From Opisthorchis felineus (lineage: Eukaryota > Platyhelminthes > Trematoda > Opisthorchiida > Opisthorchiidae), in NCBI GenBank assembly GCA_004794785.1, contig SJOL01004394.1, positions 124,001 to 188,000 of the forward strand: 64,000 bases of DNA, given 5' to 3'. Both the position numbers and the translations under genes were made by a program. The notes beneath the pieces are model-generated. The model had not been told where the DNA came from. It worked only from the letters and a program-made list of their open reading frames with translations, and made no database searches. This document shows, one piece after another, positions 49,790 to 60,300 of the stretch. Every line of letters starts with the position of its first letter. Within the stretch, counting starts at the first letter, position 1.

Positions 49790-50390
49790 TGTGTCCTTTA
49801 TAACGAGCAAAAACCCAGACATCCTTGTGGTCAGTGGTGACATGAACGCACAAGTAGGTATCCTCAAAACCGCTTAGGCAGAATCGGGCGTTCGCCTTAG
49901 TTTGACACAAAGTACACGGACAAACGGGAAAGATTAAAACATGCTGTACCCGTGCACCAACGACAAATCACTTCTTTAAGGTAGCAACTTTGAGACTTTC
50001 GGAAGTCGACCGACCACATGGTGCTTATCAATAGAGAAGCCCCGAAGCACTGTCATCAGGTAGTGATACGGAAGTACGCTAGCTGTCTGTCGTTCCTTCT
50101 GGAACTCCCGGATGGACTTTTCTCGTGCAGTTACCTGTTACTGCAATTCGGGCTTTCGGCATCTATTGACTTCACTTACACGAAGAAACATTCTTTGAAA
50201 CTGCATAAGTCTCGGTGGACTGGCGAAGAAAGTAACCACGTTCTAGACCTGGAAGTTCAGGGCAGTTTTTGCCGACCTCCGAGACTTGTGGCGCTGCTGT
50301 GACATCAAACTTTCTGTCCAGGGCAGGATTCTAAAAGCTACTGTACAGTCCATACTGTCTTACGGATAAGAGTGGAATTATCCGTTCTTT
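49790..50390 (+). mobile_element. LINE relic: endonuclease piece joined to C-terminal piece
   Basis: It reads DILVVSGDMNAQVG near 49827-49860 (endonuclease) and, in other frames, degraded remnants to about 50110. It then reads AVFADLRDLWRCCDIKLSVQ, then GRILKATVQSILSYG near 50262-50365. That second block is the region after the palm in this LINE family. Most of the RT is missing, so this is an internal deletion or a mosaic. Confidence 0.72.
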
Positions 50391-51504
50391 CTTCCTCCGG
50401 TGCATTTTGAGCCCATAACACGGACTCCAGGTGCTCCCCACGAAACGACCCTAGAGTTATTGGGTTCAAGCGAACTGGACAACCTATTTGGATCTCTGGG
50501 ATCTGTGTCTGGATCAAGACAAATAATAATGAAAGGTTATCCCCATTAGTTGATTCATGATGCATTTACATGTGCATTTCGTGGACAGACCTCGCCTAAG
50601 TGTGTTTAGTTCAGATGGATGTGCAACGCACATCATACTCCCAGTCAGAATTTCGTGGTGGACCACCATGTATCCCAAAAAATGACATTAATTCAGGTTG
50701 TGCTTGTTATGCGGGTATACGTGTAATAAATTTTAACCTTAATTATGATTTATATGAAGCAGTGTTATTCGGCTACATCTAAAACGACCGATGAACAGGG
50801 GATTCAGAGTGTGCTGAATAGAACGGCAGATGAGAACAGTTTACCCGTATACAACTGTATACAACTAAACGCCGCTTTCAGAAGGATTAAAACTGAAATT
50901 AAACGCCGTAACAGTAAAGAATCTGGCGTGCTCTATGATGTCGTTGTTTACCTGTATGTGCCTTAGCCATTTCCTCAATCAAGTTTAATGGTTTGAAACT
51001 TTTCGTGGGAATTTACATCAGCGTTCAATAGAAGGCTCGGTTGTTTTTTCAACATGTGAGCAACCATTCACCTTCTAAATAGAATTGATTATCTGGGTAC
51101 TAATCGAATCTCAAAACGGGCACATTCGAGAGGCCTGCCAAGGCGGTAAGTGAGATTTCAGTCGCTCGGATAACTTCAGGGAAGATAGCAACTATCGGTA
51201 GAAAAATGGGCCTAAAGATGACAGATTTCCATTGAAGAGAAAACGTTTCAGTGAGAGGTAGTGAGAAGACCAGACAAACTGAACTCATTTCAAATATTTC
51301 CTTGATGACGTTAGGTAGATCTTTGTGTAGAAAAGGCAAAAGTTCTCTCGGTTTCATCATAGACTAACGCATAATCCGTGGTCGTTGGAGCAAAATGACG
51401 GAATGAGAAAGTGGAGGAAGTTAGGTTTAAAAATCGTAGACCCGCCCATATCATTCTCTGTCAAAATTAACAGGAATGTAACTTAATTCATGCCTGAATC
51501 CTAC

Positions 51505-51630
51505 GGTTTTTAGTACAGAATTTTCAAAAACAGTGATGTGGATATCATTGTGACAGGTCTCTATGGTACAGCACACACTGTTGTTTACGTGACATTTCTG
51601 TCCGTCAAATATTCTGCCATTACACATGTA
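51505..51630 (-). CDS. candidate cysteine-rich cassette exon of EGFR (unproven)
   Basis: An open stretch of 42 codons lies about 400 bases after the 52038-52150 exon on the same strand. It has a good acceptor (CATTGTCTTAACAG beside 51630) and a possible donor (GTAGGA beside 51505). Entry and exit are both phase 0, the phase of the intron it sits in, so inclusion would keep the receptor frame. It contains YMCNGRIFDGQKCHVNNSV, CCTIETC and ENSVLKT, five cysteines in all. The canonical receptor goes directly from NCR to ACK without it. It may be an alternative exon, a relic or chance. Confidence 0.25.
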
Positions 51631-52037
51631 CTGTTAAGACAATGAGCACCTGGAACAGAAAAGACAAAATGTTCTTTTACATGTACTCTAATAAACTTCT
51701 GGGCAAATTCGATACGGTTCGCGTGTCAATCGTACCAATCATTTCATCTCTTCCAGCGACTCATGGGTAGTCTGTAAGAGTACAATACACAGTTTAGCTT
51801 AGTTGTGGGAGCTTTATTTTATTATAAAAACTAAAGTGGTTTCCGAAATGCCAGCGGCATCAACATACAACGGAAACTTCCATTCTTCTTCTCGTGTGCT
51901 GTAAATTGATTGTTTTTGGTATGCAACCGATGATCAAAAACCAAAACTTTGATATCTCGGTAAATTTACCTTCTTGCAGCAAGATTTGAACTTTAGAAAT
52001 AATGAAAAGAAAAGGTACTGGGCATGTAACGACTTAC

Positions 52038-52150
52038 TCGGCAGTTGCTTCGCGAAACTTCACATCCTCCAAGACACTCATCATCGCAATATAATTCGGT
52101 TACAGGGCCATCAACACAATACTTCAGGGGGTTGTTTTCACATTTGACCA
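52038..52150 (-). CDS. EGFR: EGF-receptor-like tyrosine kinase, exon for cysteine-rich domain II (first in window)
   Basis: Encodes residues 1-37 of the visible chain plus a split first codon: VKCENNPLKYCVDG, then ELYCDDECLGGCEVSRSNCR. The cysteine order C-x6-C-x9-C-x3-C-x3-C-x6-C, followed by AC from the next exon, parallels human EGFR ...[30 protein letters not shown]. The acceptor is CTCTTCTTCAG beside 52150, entered at phase 1. The donor is GTAAGT beside 52038, at phase 0. The preceding exon, which must end at phase 1 and carry the end of L domain 1 plus the first domain II cysteines, was not found with confidence. Confidence 0.9.
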
Positions 52151-54893
52151 CTGAAGAAGAGGAGCGCATGAGTTAGGTGTGCTGTAATTTTGGCACTCGT
52201 GCGATACCAAAACAAGTGACTAGCTCGGAAGGTTGATATTAGACCACCGACCACATTCGAAGGCCTGCAGCTACATTGGGTTTGTATTCTTTACAAACCT
52301 GACAATCGCCCTCCCCACAAACAGCGTAAAACTAGACTGACACACCCATCACTTGACAGGAAGACAGTTCGTCATTGTTAGCCAAATGGTTTCTCCAAGA
52401 GTGAAACATGTCAGACAGATCCTGGAAATTGCGTATGCCTGATAATGGCTTTGTGACGAGGAAAGAACACTAAAGTTGTCCCCACACATGAGGTTGACGT
52501 AGCACACATTCCGTCTGGAGGTCCCTCAAGAGGAATTGTTCTCTCGCGGGACATCATCTTTTGCGACATCGAACTTCTCCGTTTTACTCTCCCTAAAGAA
52601 AGTCCTGTGAATCGAAGATGTAAAATTTGGCTCTAGACATGGCATATTTCTGGTCAGAAGAAAAGACCGGAATGGTAGTTCCCCTGACCAGGGTTCATCA
52701 GTTGACGATCACGTAATAACGGCCGAAGCCGCTGACATTGACACCGTAAAATCTCCGGACAATGAATAAGACTCTGCTGACCCGGTTTGCTTAGTTCAAT
52801 GGGTCAGTATACTATCGGTGTGGATTGAAGTTTATGGCTGTGGGAAACAGGAACAAACAACATTCGAAGGATCATACTGCAATGAAGGATTTGACCTTCC
52901 ATATCTTCCCTCAACGTCCTTAGTTGAGTAGAACCGGGAAGCAAACAAAATGCTCATTTGTAACGTTCTATGTGGCCGAAATTTATTAGCAGCAGACGAG
53001 CTCATCATTCCGCTCGGCTTGTGTATATCCAAATAAGGCGAGCACATAAATATTGGCTGTTGGATATCCTTTGAACATAACACTTAGGAATACTCTGGCG
53101 AAGCTGGAGATGATATCTACAGACGGTTAAAGGTCTGCGAACGAAGTTCAGATGATTAGTTTTAGCCACCTCTCCTGGAAGCATTAGCTCCGTTTTTAAT
53201 ATATCTTCGCACATTTCGAAAGTGCTTGCTGATGAGTTCAACACCCAAATTCTTCCAGTCAATTTTTGGTCTCAGTATCCGATGAAAGTATGGAACTCAA
53301 ATCTGTTTTGAGTAAAATTGGTCTTGTACCGTAGACGGTGACAGGTGCTACAACGATAACTAAAACGCATGAAAAAGTAGGTATAGCCCATGGAAATTGC
53401 ATATTGCGACAAAAATTTTGTTAACATAGAAGACATTGGCCACCTTCAGGACCTTATTTTCACTTACAGAGAACCACTTAACCCATCCCGCGGACAGGAA
53501 AGCCAAACAAAGAATAATTGTTACATTGCTTTCCGACGTTCTTTGTCATCAAAAACCAATCTTGGAAAAGCTGCAACCACCTGTCTACATTCAGTATCGA
53601 ATTACCGCAACATTTAATAGCACCATGTAGCTCCCTATGCAACCCTGTCCCAGACATTTGGAATTTGTACCACGAACTACCATTTACTGTTACTTTTTTC
53701 GTGTGTAACCCGAAATTTACTTATTAAACACTCTCATTGAAAATGCACGCGGACACAGTACACCACTATGTCAAAATATGACTCACGAGGTCTCTTCAAT
53801 TTACCTTTCCATGTACTCTTGTAAATGATGAAGGAAAGATTGGGAATCATCACCATCATCAACTGAGAGAACCGCGTGCTTGCCGCACAGTGGTTCTAGC
53901 TGCCACACTTTCGTTCACAGATGGTTTGGGAAGATGGTGTAGACAGCTGCGCATTGGAGGCGGTAGCTGATCCTCGATGCAGAACTACAACAAGGTAGGT
54001 ATGTGAAACATTTACTAGATATGGTTGTGTGATTAATATGACCGACTGGCTAGTGAGGTGGATAGCCCACGTTTTTCTTTCCCCTCAACTATTGGTGCGA
54101 AAGTTCCTCTGAACTTCTGATGATCGGTGTGAACACGGTGGGACTAGATGGAAACGGGTGGTTACTTGAGAAAGCCAATGAGAATGCGTCAGCTTATATC
54201 CAGTCCCCCGAATCCACCACTTCCTAATTTCACTTTTTGTGCTGACGTTCGATAGATTCACACGAAAGCCGCCATCAGTGCTGACATCATCACCTGGAAC
54301 TTGATTGTAACGATCGATACCAGTAAATAGTCGCAAAAACGCATGATTCCAAAAACGGACTTGTCCGCGCACTACCGATAGACGTCATACTACTCTCTAC
54401 AGGACACGAACTGCCTGCCATTTTGTTGACGCATCCAAAGATCAGGCTGTACTTGTTCCTTTACAAATTCTGCTGTCAAAATGTGTTTGTTTAGGCCCAT
54501 GCACGTAGCGAAAGGCCAAATGTACCGTACGTGCAGCAGGATATTGGCGGAACGTGACGAGTCTTTGCCTGCACAGAACACGTTATTTGCCGATCGGAAG
54601 CCAACTGCTCATTCAGTAGAACGAGAGAGAACACCAGACAAGCTAACGTATGTGTATGTGATTCACACCAAATTGGCTGCAACAATTGCTCAGTCTGTAA
54701 CGCTTGTTGAGCAGTGAAAGCAGGTGGACTCCATATCAGATTTTTCATGAGGTCCGAGTAAATTTACAATTTTAACGGCACTTCCTCAGAATAGCTATTA
54801 ATTTGGCTGTGGAAAGCCGGCTTAAACAAATACACGGGAGCATTGTAAAATGAAAACAACATTGTTTTCTCGCGGTTGTTCACATTCACTGAC

Positions 54894-54960
54894 TTCAGCG
54901 CCGGGTTGGGTGATCAGGTTAAAAACGTTTCTTCACCGACTGAGGCAATATCGTTAATGG
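54894..54960 (+). repeat. dispersed repeat family B, diverged
   Basis: Contains GGTGATCAGGTTAAAAACGT then TTCTTCACCGACTGAGGCAA, a degraded form of the AAACGTTTCATCACCAATCG core at 23.19 kb. Confidence 0.55.
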
Positions 54961-56914
54961 AAGAACCCAGTAACGCTGCCTCGAAGTGAATTGATGCATT
55001 CGGATGCAGCGCCAATAGATTGCGTACTGATGGTCTCTCTTTGATTGATGGTGAAGTGTTTGGAAAAAACTGGCGTGGTCAACGAATAAATCAACCGTCA
55101 TTCATGAAATCTGAGCTGTCAAGATTTTTCTCAACAGAAAAACACATTTAGGTTCCATACAGTAGCCTTGTGGTACTGCGGTGAACCAGACTGAAAGTTT
55201 TTTCGTCTCCGTTATTTGTACTTGAGTTCCCAGTCAGGGTTATCCCCGACGGTTTTAACTAATAATAAGACTAGAACCCTTGATGACTCTATACGATTTC
55301 AGCGTACGTTTGTTCGCATTATTCACCTAAGGTGTTCTTCGTCAACTTGAGCGCTTTGTCCGAGTGTGGCGATAGAATGCTTTAAAAATGTGCAGAAGAC
55401 ATCCCAACTCTGACGTGCCTATCATTGCTTTTTTGGTTTCACGCGTCACTTTCTGCGCTCATCCTACGTTCATCCTACGCTCACAAGCAAGTGGAAATAG
55501 AATAGCTTTATTCATTTTTGTTCCCTATATTATTCTCCAAGACAGCTTCACTGTACATGCCTTAAGCCATTTTAAAAATGTTTTGCTTGATTCTTCTTTC
55601 AAACGTCCAATACAGTCATCCACGATCACCCCACCCGATCATCACATCCTCTAATTTCGGGAAAATCATGTTTGTAATTTATTACCGCAAGGTGGTGCGC
55701 TTTTCGCTATAACAACGATAGCTGTTAAGTGACAGTGGAGTTTCCATGTTTACCAACCTCTGGTAAAGTCAGCCATTTGCTGGTGAAAACATCACGCATC
55801 CTGAACATTAATAAACTAGCGAATTTAGTTTCCGATAAACAGAATTTAACGACTTTGTTGAGTTTTCACATCACTAGTATGGTTTAATATTAGGCTATTC
55901 AATATTTTATTGGATAAGTTTCCTTTCTCTCTCCACTGGGTGTTTGTATGTAACCGAAAGTCGAATGATACGTAAGGCATTTCTACATTGTTACGGTGGA
56001 TTCTCACTTATAAATGCACTTCTAAATGCAGTGAGACTTGAAATAATTATTTGAGTATACTGATTAAATGAAGGATGCTGCAAGATGAGTCGAACTCATT
56101 CTTTTTCTTCAGTGGAAAACTTGAAACAAGGGCAACATCTAAAGCACCACTTAAGTACTCAGAAGCACACATCTCCATACACAAGAACGATAAACGACAT
56201 GCTGATCAGATACCCGAGTTTGTTTCACATCAGTCTATGGTAGTGAACCTGGGATCCTTTCCACGAAGCCTCACCGAAAACCGTCTGAGTGCCCTGTTAC
56301 TGGTGTGAACTAAGTCTAATCAAGTCAAGGTGTTACAGGAAGATGGTTGCATAGAAGTGCTCAGTTAGTGATCCGTAATAGTCAAATAGGTCAAGGTTAT
56401 TAGCCTCATAGCAGATCCAAAAGATGCTAAGGGAAATTTAACAAGATATTGAGTTGAACAATTCCAGTTGATTTCCAAGCTCATCAACAATCTCGTTTCA
56501 TAAAACACTGCAGAGTTCTAACGGTTGAATTCAATAACCCAAGGTAAATGTCGCAGCTGTGTATTCTAAAATCGCATCTCCTGGATGGGAATTTACCATT
56601 CAGATCAGTGCGGATTTAATCTGTTCAACAGTCTATCATCTGACTCAAGTTGGCCTGCAGTTCTAAGTGAGGTGGCATGTTTAAGTTCTGGTCTCTAGGG
56701 CGGTTAGATGAGCGGCAAGACGATCAAGAAAACATGCCTGTGTGTACTGAAAGAACACAGTGAAAAATTTCTTGGAGCTGCTGCGTTACGGTTGCCGAGA
56801 GTGTCTTCTATTCACGAGACCGTGACAAGTTGATGTTCGATATTCCGCGCATATCAAAAATAGTTTGCATCAACTCTCCACAAAGCACGCTAATTATGAA
56901 GTTGCCGAAAAATC

Positions 56915-57030
56915 CTCGACAACCCACTATAGGTTTCGCCCTTTTTGTGCTCATCAGGTAGGCGTAATCCCGGATCTTCCGTCAACCTCGTGTTTGCCTC
57001 GCACACTTTGTTGCACCAATTACCGAAATG
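56915..57030 (-). repeat. dispersed repeat family A (copy 2)
   Basis: On the minus strand: GTTGACGGAAGATCCGGGAT, then TACGCCTACCTGATGAGCAC, then AAAAAGGGCGAAACC and GTGGGTTGTC. These are the same landmarks in the same order as at 5695-5800. Confidence 0.75.
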
Positions 57031-57207
57031 CACTTATTGACAAATTAGTGTGCTTTTAATGGGAGGCCAAAATGTATCGCCAGTTTATGTTATTTTCCAA
57101 CTGAATATGTTACACAAAGCCCGGCTGATGTTTCAGTTGGCACGATATTTGTGATATCAAAGGATCTTTTCTAGACATGACACTGTCTATAAATCCATTG
57201 TAGTCGT

Positions 57208-57330
57208 TTAACAGCCCATCACTGGGTTTGCCCTCTTTTGGTTTTATCAGTAAGGTGTAGTCCCCGAGCTACATTTGAGTCTGCCGTCAGTATGAGCCCA
57301 ATGAGCGTTTCAGCAGCCTTGTTGTACCAG
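57208..57330 (-). repeat. dispersed repeat family A (copy 3)
   Basis: On the minus strand: CTGACGGCAGACTCAAATGT, AGCTCGGGGACTACACC, then AAAAGAGGGCAAACC and GATGGGCTGTT. It aligns with copy 2 over at least 115 bases and lies about 180 bases from it in the same orientation. The 77-codon minus frame here follows the repeat and is not called as a gene. Confidence 0.75.
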
Positions 57331-60300
57331 TTCAGGCGTCTATAAACAATTGGAGTTAATCGCATTGTTTGAAACATCACTGCCAAACGTGTTCCATGGC
57401 GACTAAATCCATATGGTCTGTGCTTAAACTGAGCACTTCTGTAGGACTTCACAGAAGCAGATTGCCTAATTTTACCTAATAATTTTGAAATGTGTTTTCA
57501 GCTTCACCTTTTGACTGTGCCATGTGCTACACTAAATGCCTAAACCACTGTTTATCCAAGTACGAAAACATTGTTGACAGTTGGAAACTCTTTGTTTTAC
57601 CCGGCACCTTCGCAAGCGTCTGTCTTGAACAAAGGTAGCTCATTTTCATAACATCTTAACGTTCTGAACGTTTGACGATTTCTGGGGATTTTCTGGTTGT
57701 TCAACTTAACGGTCGTTATCAACATATATGACTGGTCATGACAGTTCTACTCAGAAGCCCCCCCCCCTGTAAGGGTTAAACTAGTCTACTACTTTGCCAT
57801 CATGTCTATTTGGGAATACTAGTACCAGCTATCCTCATCTAAAGCACATGTGGTAAGTACAAGAATTGCATGGATCAGTCCTTCATTGTTTTGCTTACTT
57901 TTCTGACACATCTCTTTTCCTGGACCCCAACAGTAGCTCTTGGAATTAAAGATTGGGCATTGGCCGTGACAGGATTCGAAAGTCTTGCCTGAAATGCAAG
58001 GAAGTAAAATCTACACTGGGGGCAGGCGATTGTAAAGGGAGAATCGGCATATGGGAGCTTTAAAACAAGACATAAATGGGTGGGCTGTAAGATGCAAGCA
58101 AATGCATACTACTGGATTGTGGTGGTGGGGGGGTATGCATTACATACGTAGGTAACATAGTGCACAGATTCGCCACCAAAACGCGGACAAAGCAACTTCG
58201 CCATGGTCGATAAGCATAAAGGAGTAGCGGACTAACGGGGAAGCCAAGCGATGGGTTATGAATAGATCAGCGAATTTTCATTATAGAGAATAGTTAATAT
58301 GAAATTAATTTCATTCTAATGGTTTATAGGCTAAGAGTGCAAAACAACGCCCCGAAGCATGTTCCAGCAAAAGTAGACGCTAACAAAGTATGTACAACGT
58401 CACTCACCATAACTTATACGTAAAAAAAAATCGATTAGACCGAACTGTTTATACAAGAAGAGACTCGAGTACGTATTGCTCTAAATACGGGACACAAATC
58501 AGCCAGCGTACACCATAATGCAGCAAGGGACCCAGGCAACCAAACATGCTACATCAACTTGCTGGTGAACTTTTTGATGTTCTAATCTATTACCGCGGTG
58601 GCGCATGCAAGCTGATTCCAAAATTTATTACGGAGTTCAAAATACGTTTTTTTCGGAAATATATTCTACTTGCTTAGATTTATTTCATATGTTCCCTCCC
58701 GTCATTAAGATCAAAATATTGAGTCACCTTTAGCAGGTAGTCTTTTCTGGAGGGGTTTACTATAGAAGGAAATATCAAGGAACCTGTAAAAGGTTTTTAC
58801 GAGAAACTATCTACTCAGGGAGGGTCACTGTACAATTACTAAGAGGAAGTCTTTAGGCCGTTTATAGTATCAGTAATGAAATCCGAGCTTGACGCTCCTG
58901 TAAGAATGCAGGCTAAAAGCGCTTGTGCCACTACATCGCATTTTAGTAAAAACTGTGCTTGAAAAATATACAGATTTAGCTAGTTGCATTATATACCCCA
59001 AATTGTATGCCTCGAGATTCACAAATGAGCTTACTATTTAAAAGAAGCTCGTGCAAACTTCGAATACACCGCCAACTCCCCTCTTACGTGCTCCGTGTGG
59101 CCTTAACCTTCCGACGCATTGACCTTCTCCCCTATCCCACACTAAACACCTCGTTTTAAACTTTTAGGCCTCAACAGTGGCTACTAACGAGGCCGATCAA
59201 AGCCGGTCGCTCCAGAGGAATGCATACTGTAGAAGCTGTTGTACCTAGCGCCTGTTTTTTTATCAAAACACTTCCGACATTAAACTTAAGCTTGTTCCCT
59301 GATTGTCGAGCGCTAATGCAATTGGTTCTAATTGATGCAGATTCAGGTTGACTGTTCCCATCAGAAACATGAAAAATGATCCTACCCTAAGTCTTTCTCA
59401 CAGTGTGTGACCCCCCAAAGCAATCATCTTTCAGAACCAACGGATTCTGGTCAGTCCCATCAAATTCTTGTCCCTGAGCATATGAAATGTTTGTGCCTTT
59501 ATGATCATCATTCCACCTACTGCTCTAGAGAGCAAGAACCAACGTTAGGTCAGTATTAGTAAGGCATTTTGAGTTCAACAGGTTCACCAGTTTATAACAA
59601 CCTCCATGGTGTTCATCCTCTCGCAACGAATGTCCACTACCAGTCTCAAGAGAGTTTGCTCCAGGTTATTGGTCCCCAAGCTGATGATAGTGACTTTAGC
59701 AGAGTTGCGATGGGTTTTAAGCAGGGCAGCGTAGTTATTTCCATTTAAAATTGGTTTCTGCGGAAAGACAGACTAACATCAAAACAGTCATCTTTCTCCG
59801 ACAGAGCATCCCAGATATAAAATCAAGCTTCAGGACGAACACGAAACAAATCACTCCTTCACTTAGAGGTTTATCGTAATGATATTCCTTCTCGTCTGTC
59901 TGAATCACTTAAATTTATTTTTAAAATCCCGAGGGAAATAGGACGGAATCTCTCAATATTTACTCCATCTTGGAGCTCTATATGGAGATTGTATGTTCCG
60001 TGGTTCCCAAGCTGGGATCATGACATCCATGGCGCTGTCTTAGGTTTTATTACTGAGCATCTTGGGTCCTGTTTATCGTTGGATTGGCAGATAAGCCTTA
60101 GACGTGTGAATCGTTTCATCATTTCTGATGTTCGGCCGTTCTCAGTCTCACCAGATTTCGTGTTTGTATCCCGGTTGACCCTGTGTTTATATGAGACCGG
60201 ATGTGCAGCATTAGCAACTGGACATAGGCAACAGGCTCACACAATCAGTCTAACGCTGAAAACCACATTAAGTTGGCAGTAACGACAACCTATTCACAAA

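Larger units (their letters stand above)
30465..52037 (-). other. EGFR: EGFR intron, about 21.6 kb, with nested retroelements
   Basis: Phase 0 intron (donor GTAAGT beside 52038, acceptor TTTCAG beside 30464). It holds a deleted Ty3/gypsy element (43351-45616), a LINE with an inserted SINE (46850-49392), a second LINE relic (49790-50390), a family B copy (38195-38262) and a candidate cassette exon (51505-51630). The stretches 30465-36800, 38270-43340 and 45620-46850 show only short chance frames and no repeat that I can name. Confidence 0.8.

Noticed and set aside
52300..52346. Possible 33-base micro-exon with a CLWGG motif before the first exon
   Set aside because: Phases would fit, but the motif match to CWG is poor and such a short exon cannot be supported from sequence alone.
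53845..53960. Minus-strand ICERKCGS and CLHHLPKPSVNESV segments as a missing domain II exon
   Set aside because: The in-frame stop and lack of a GT donor in the right phase rule out a clean exon.
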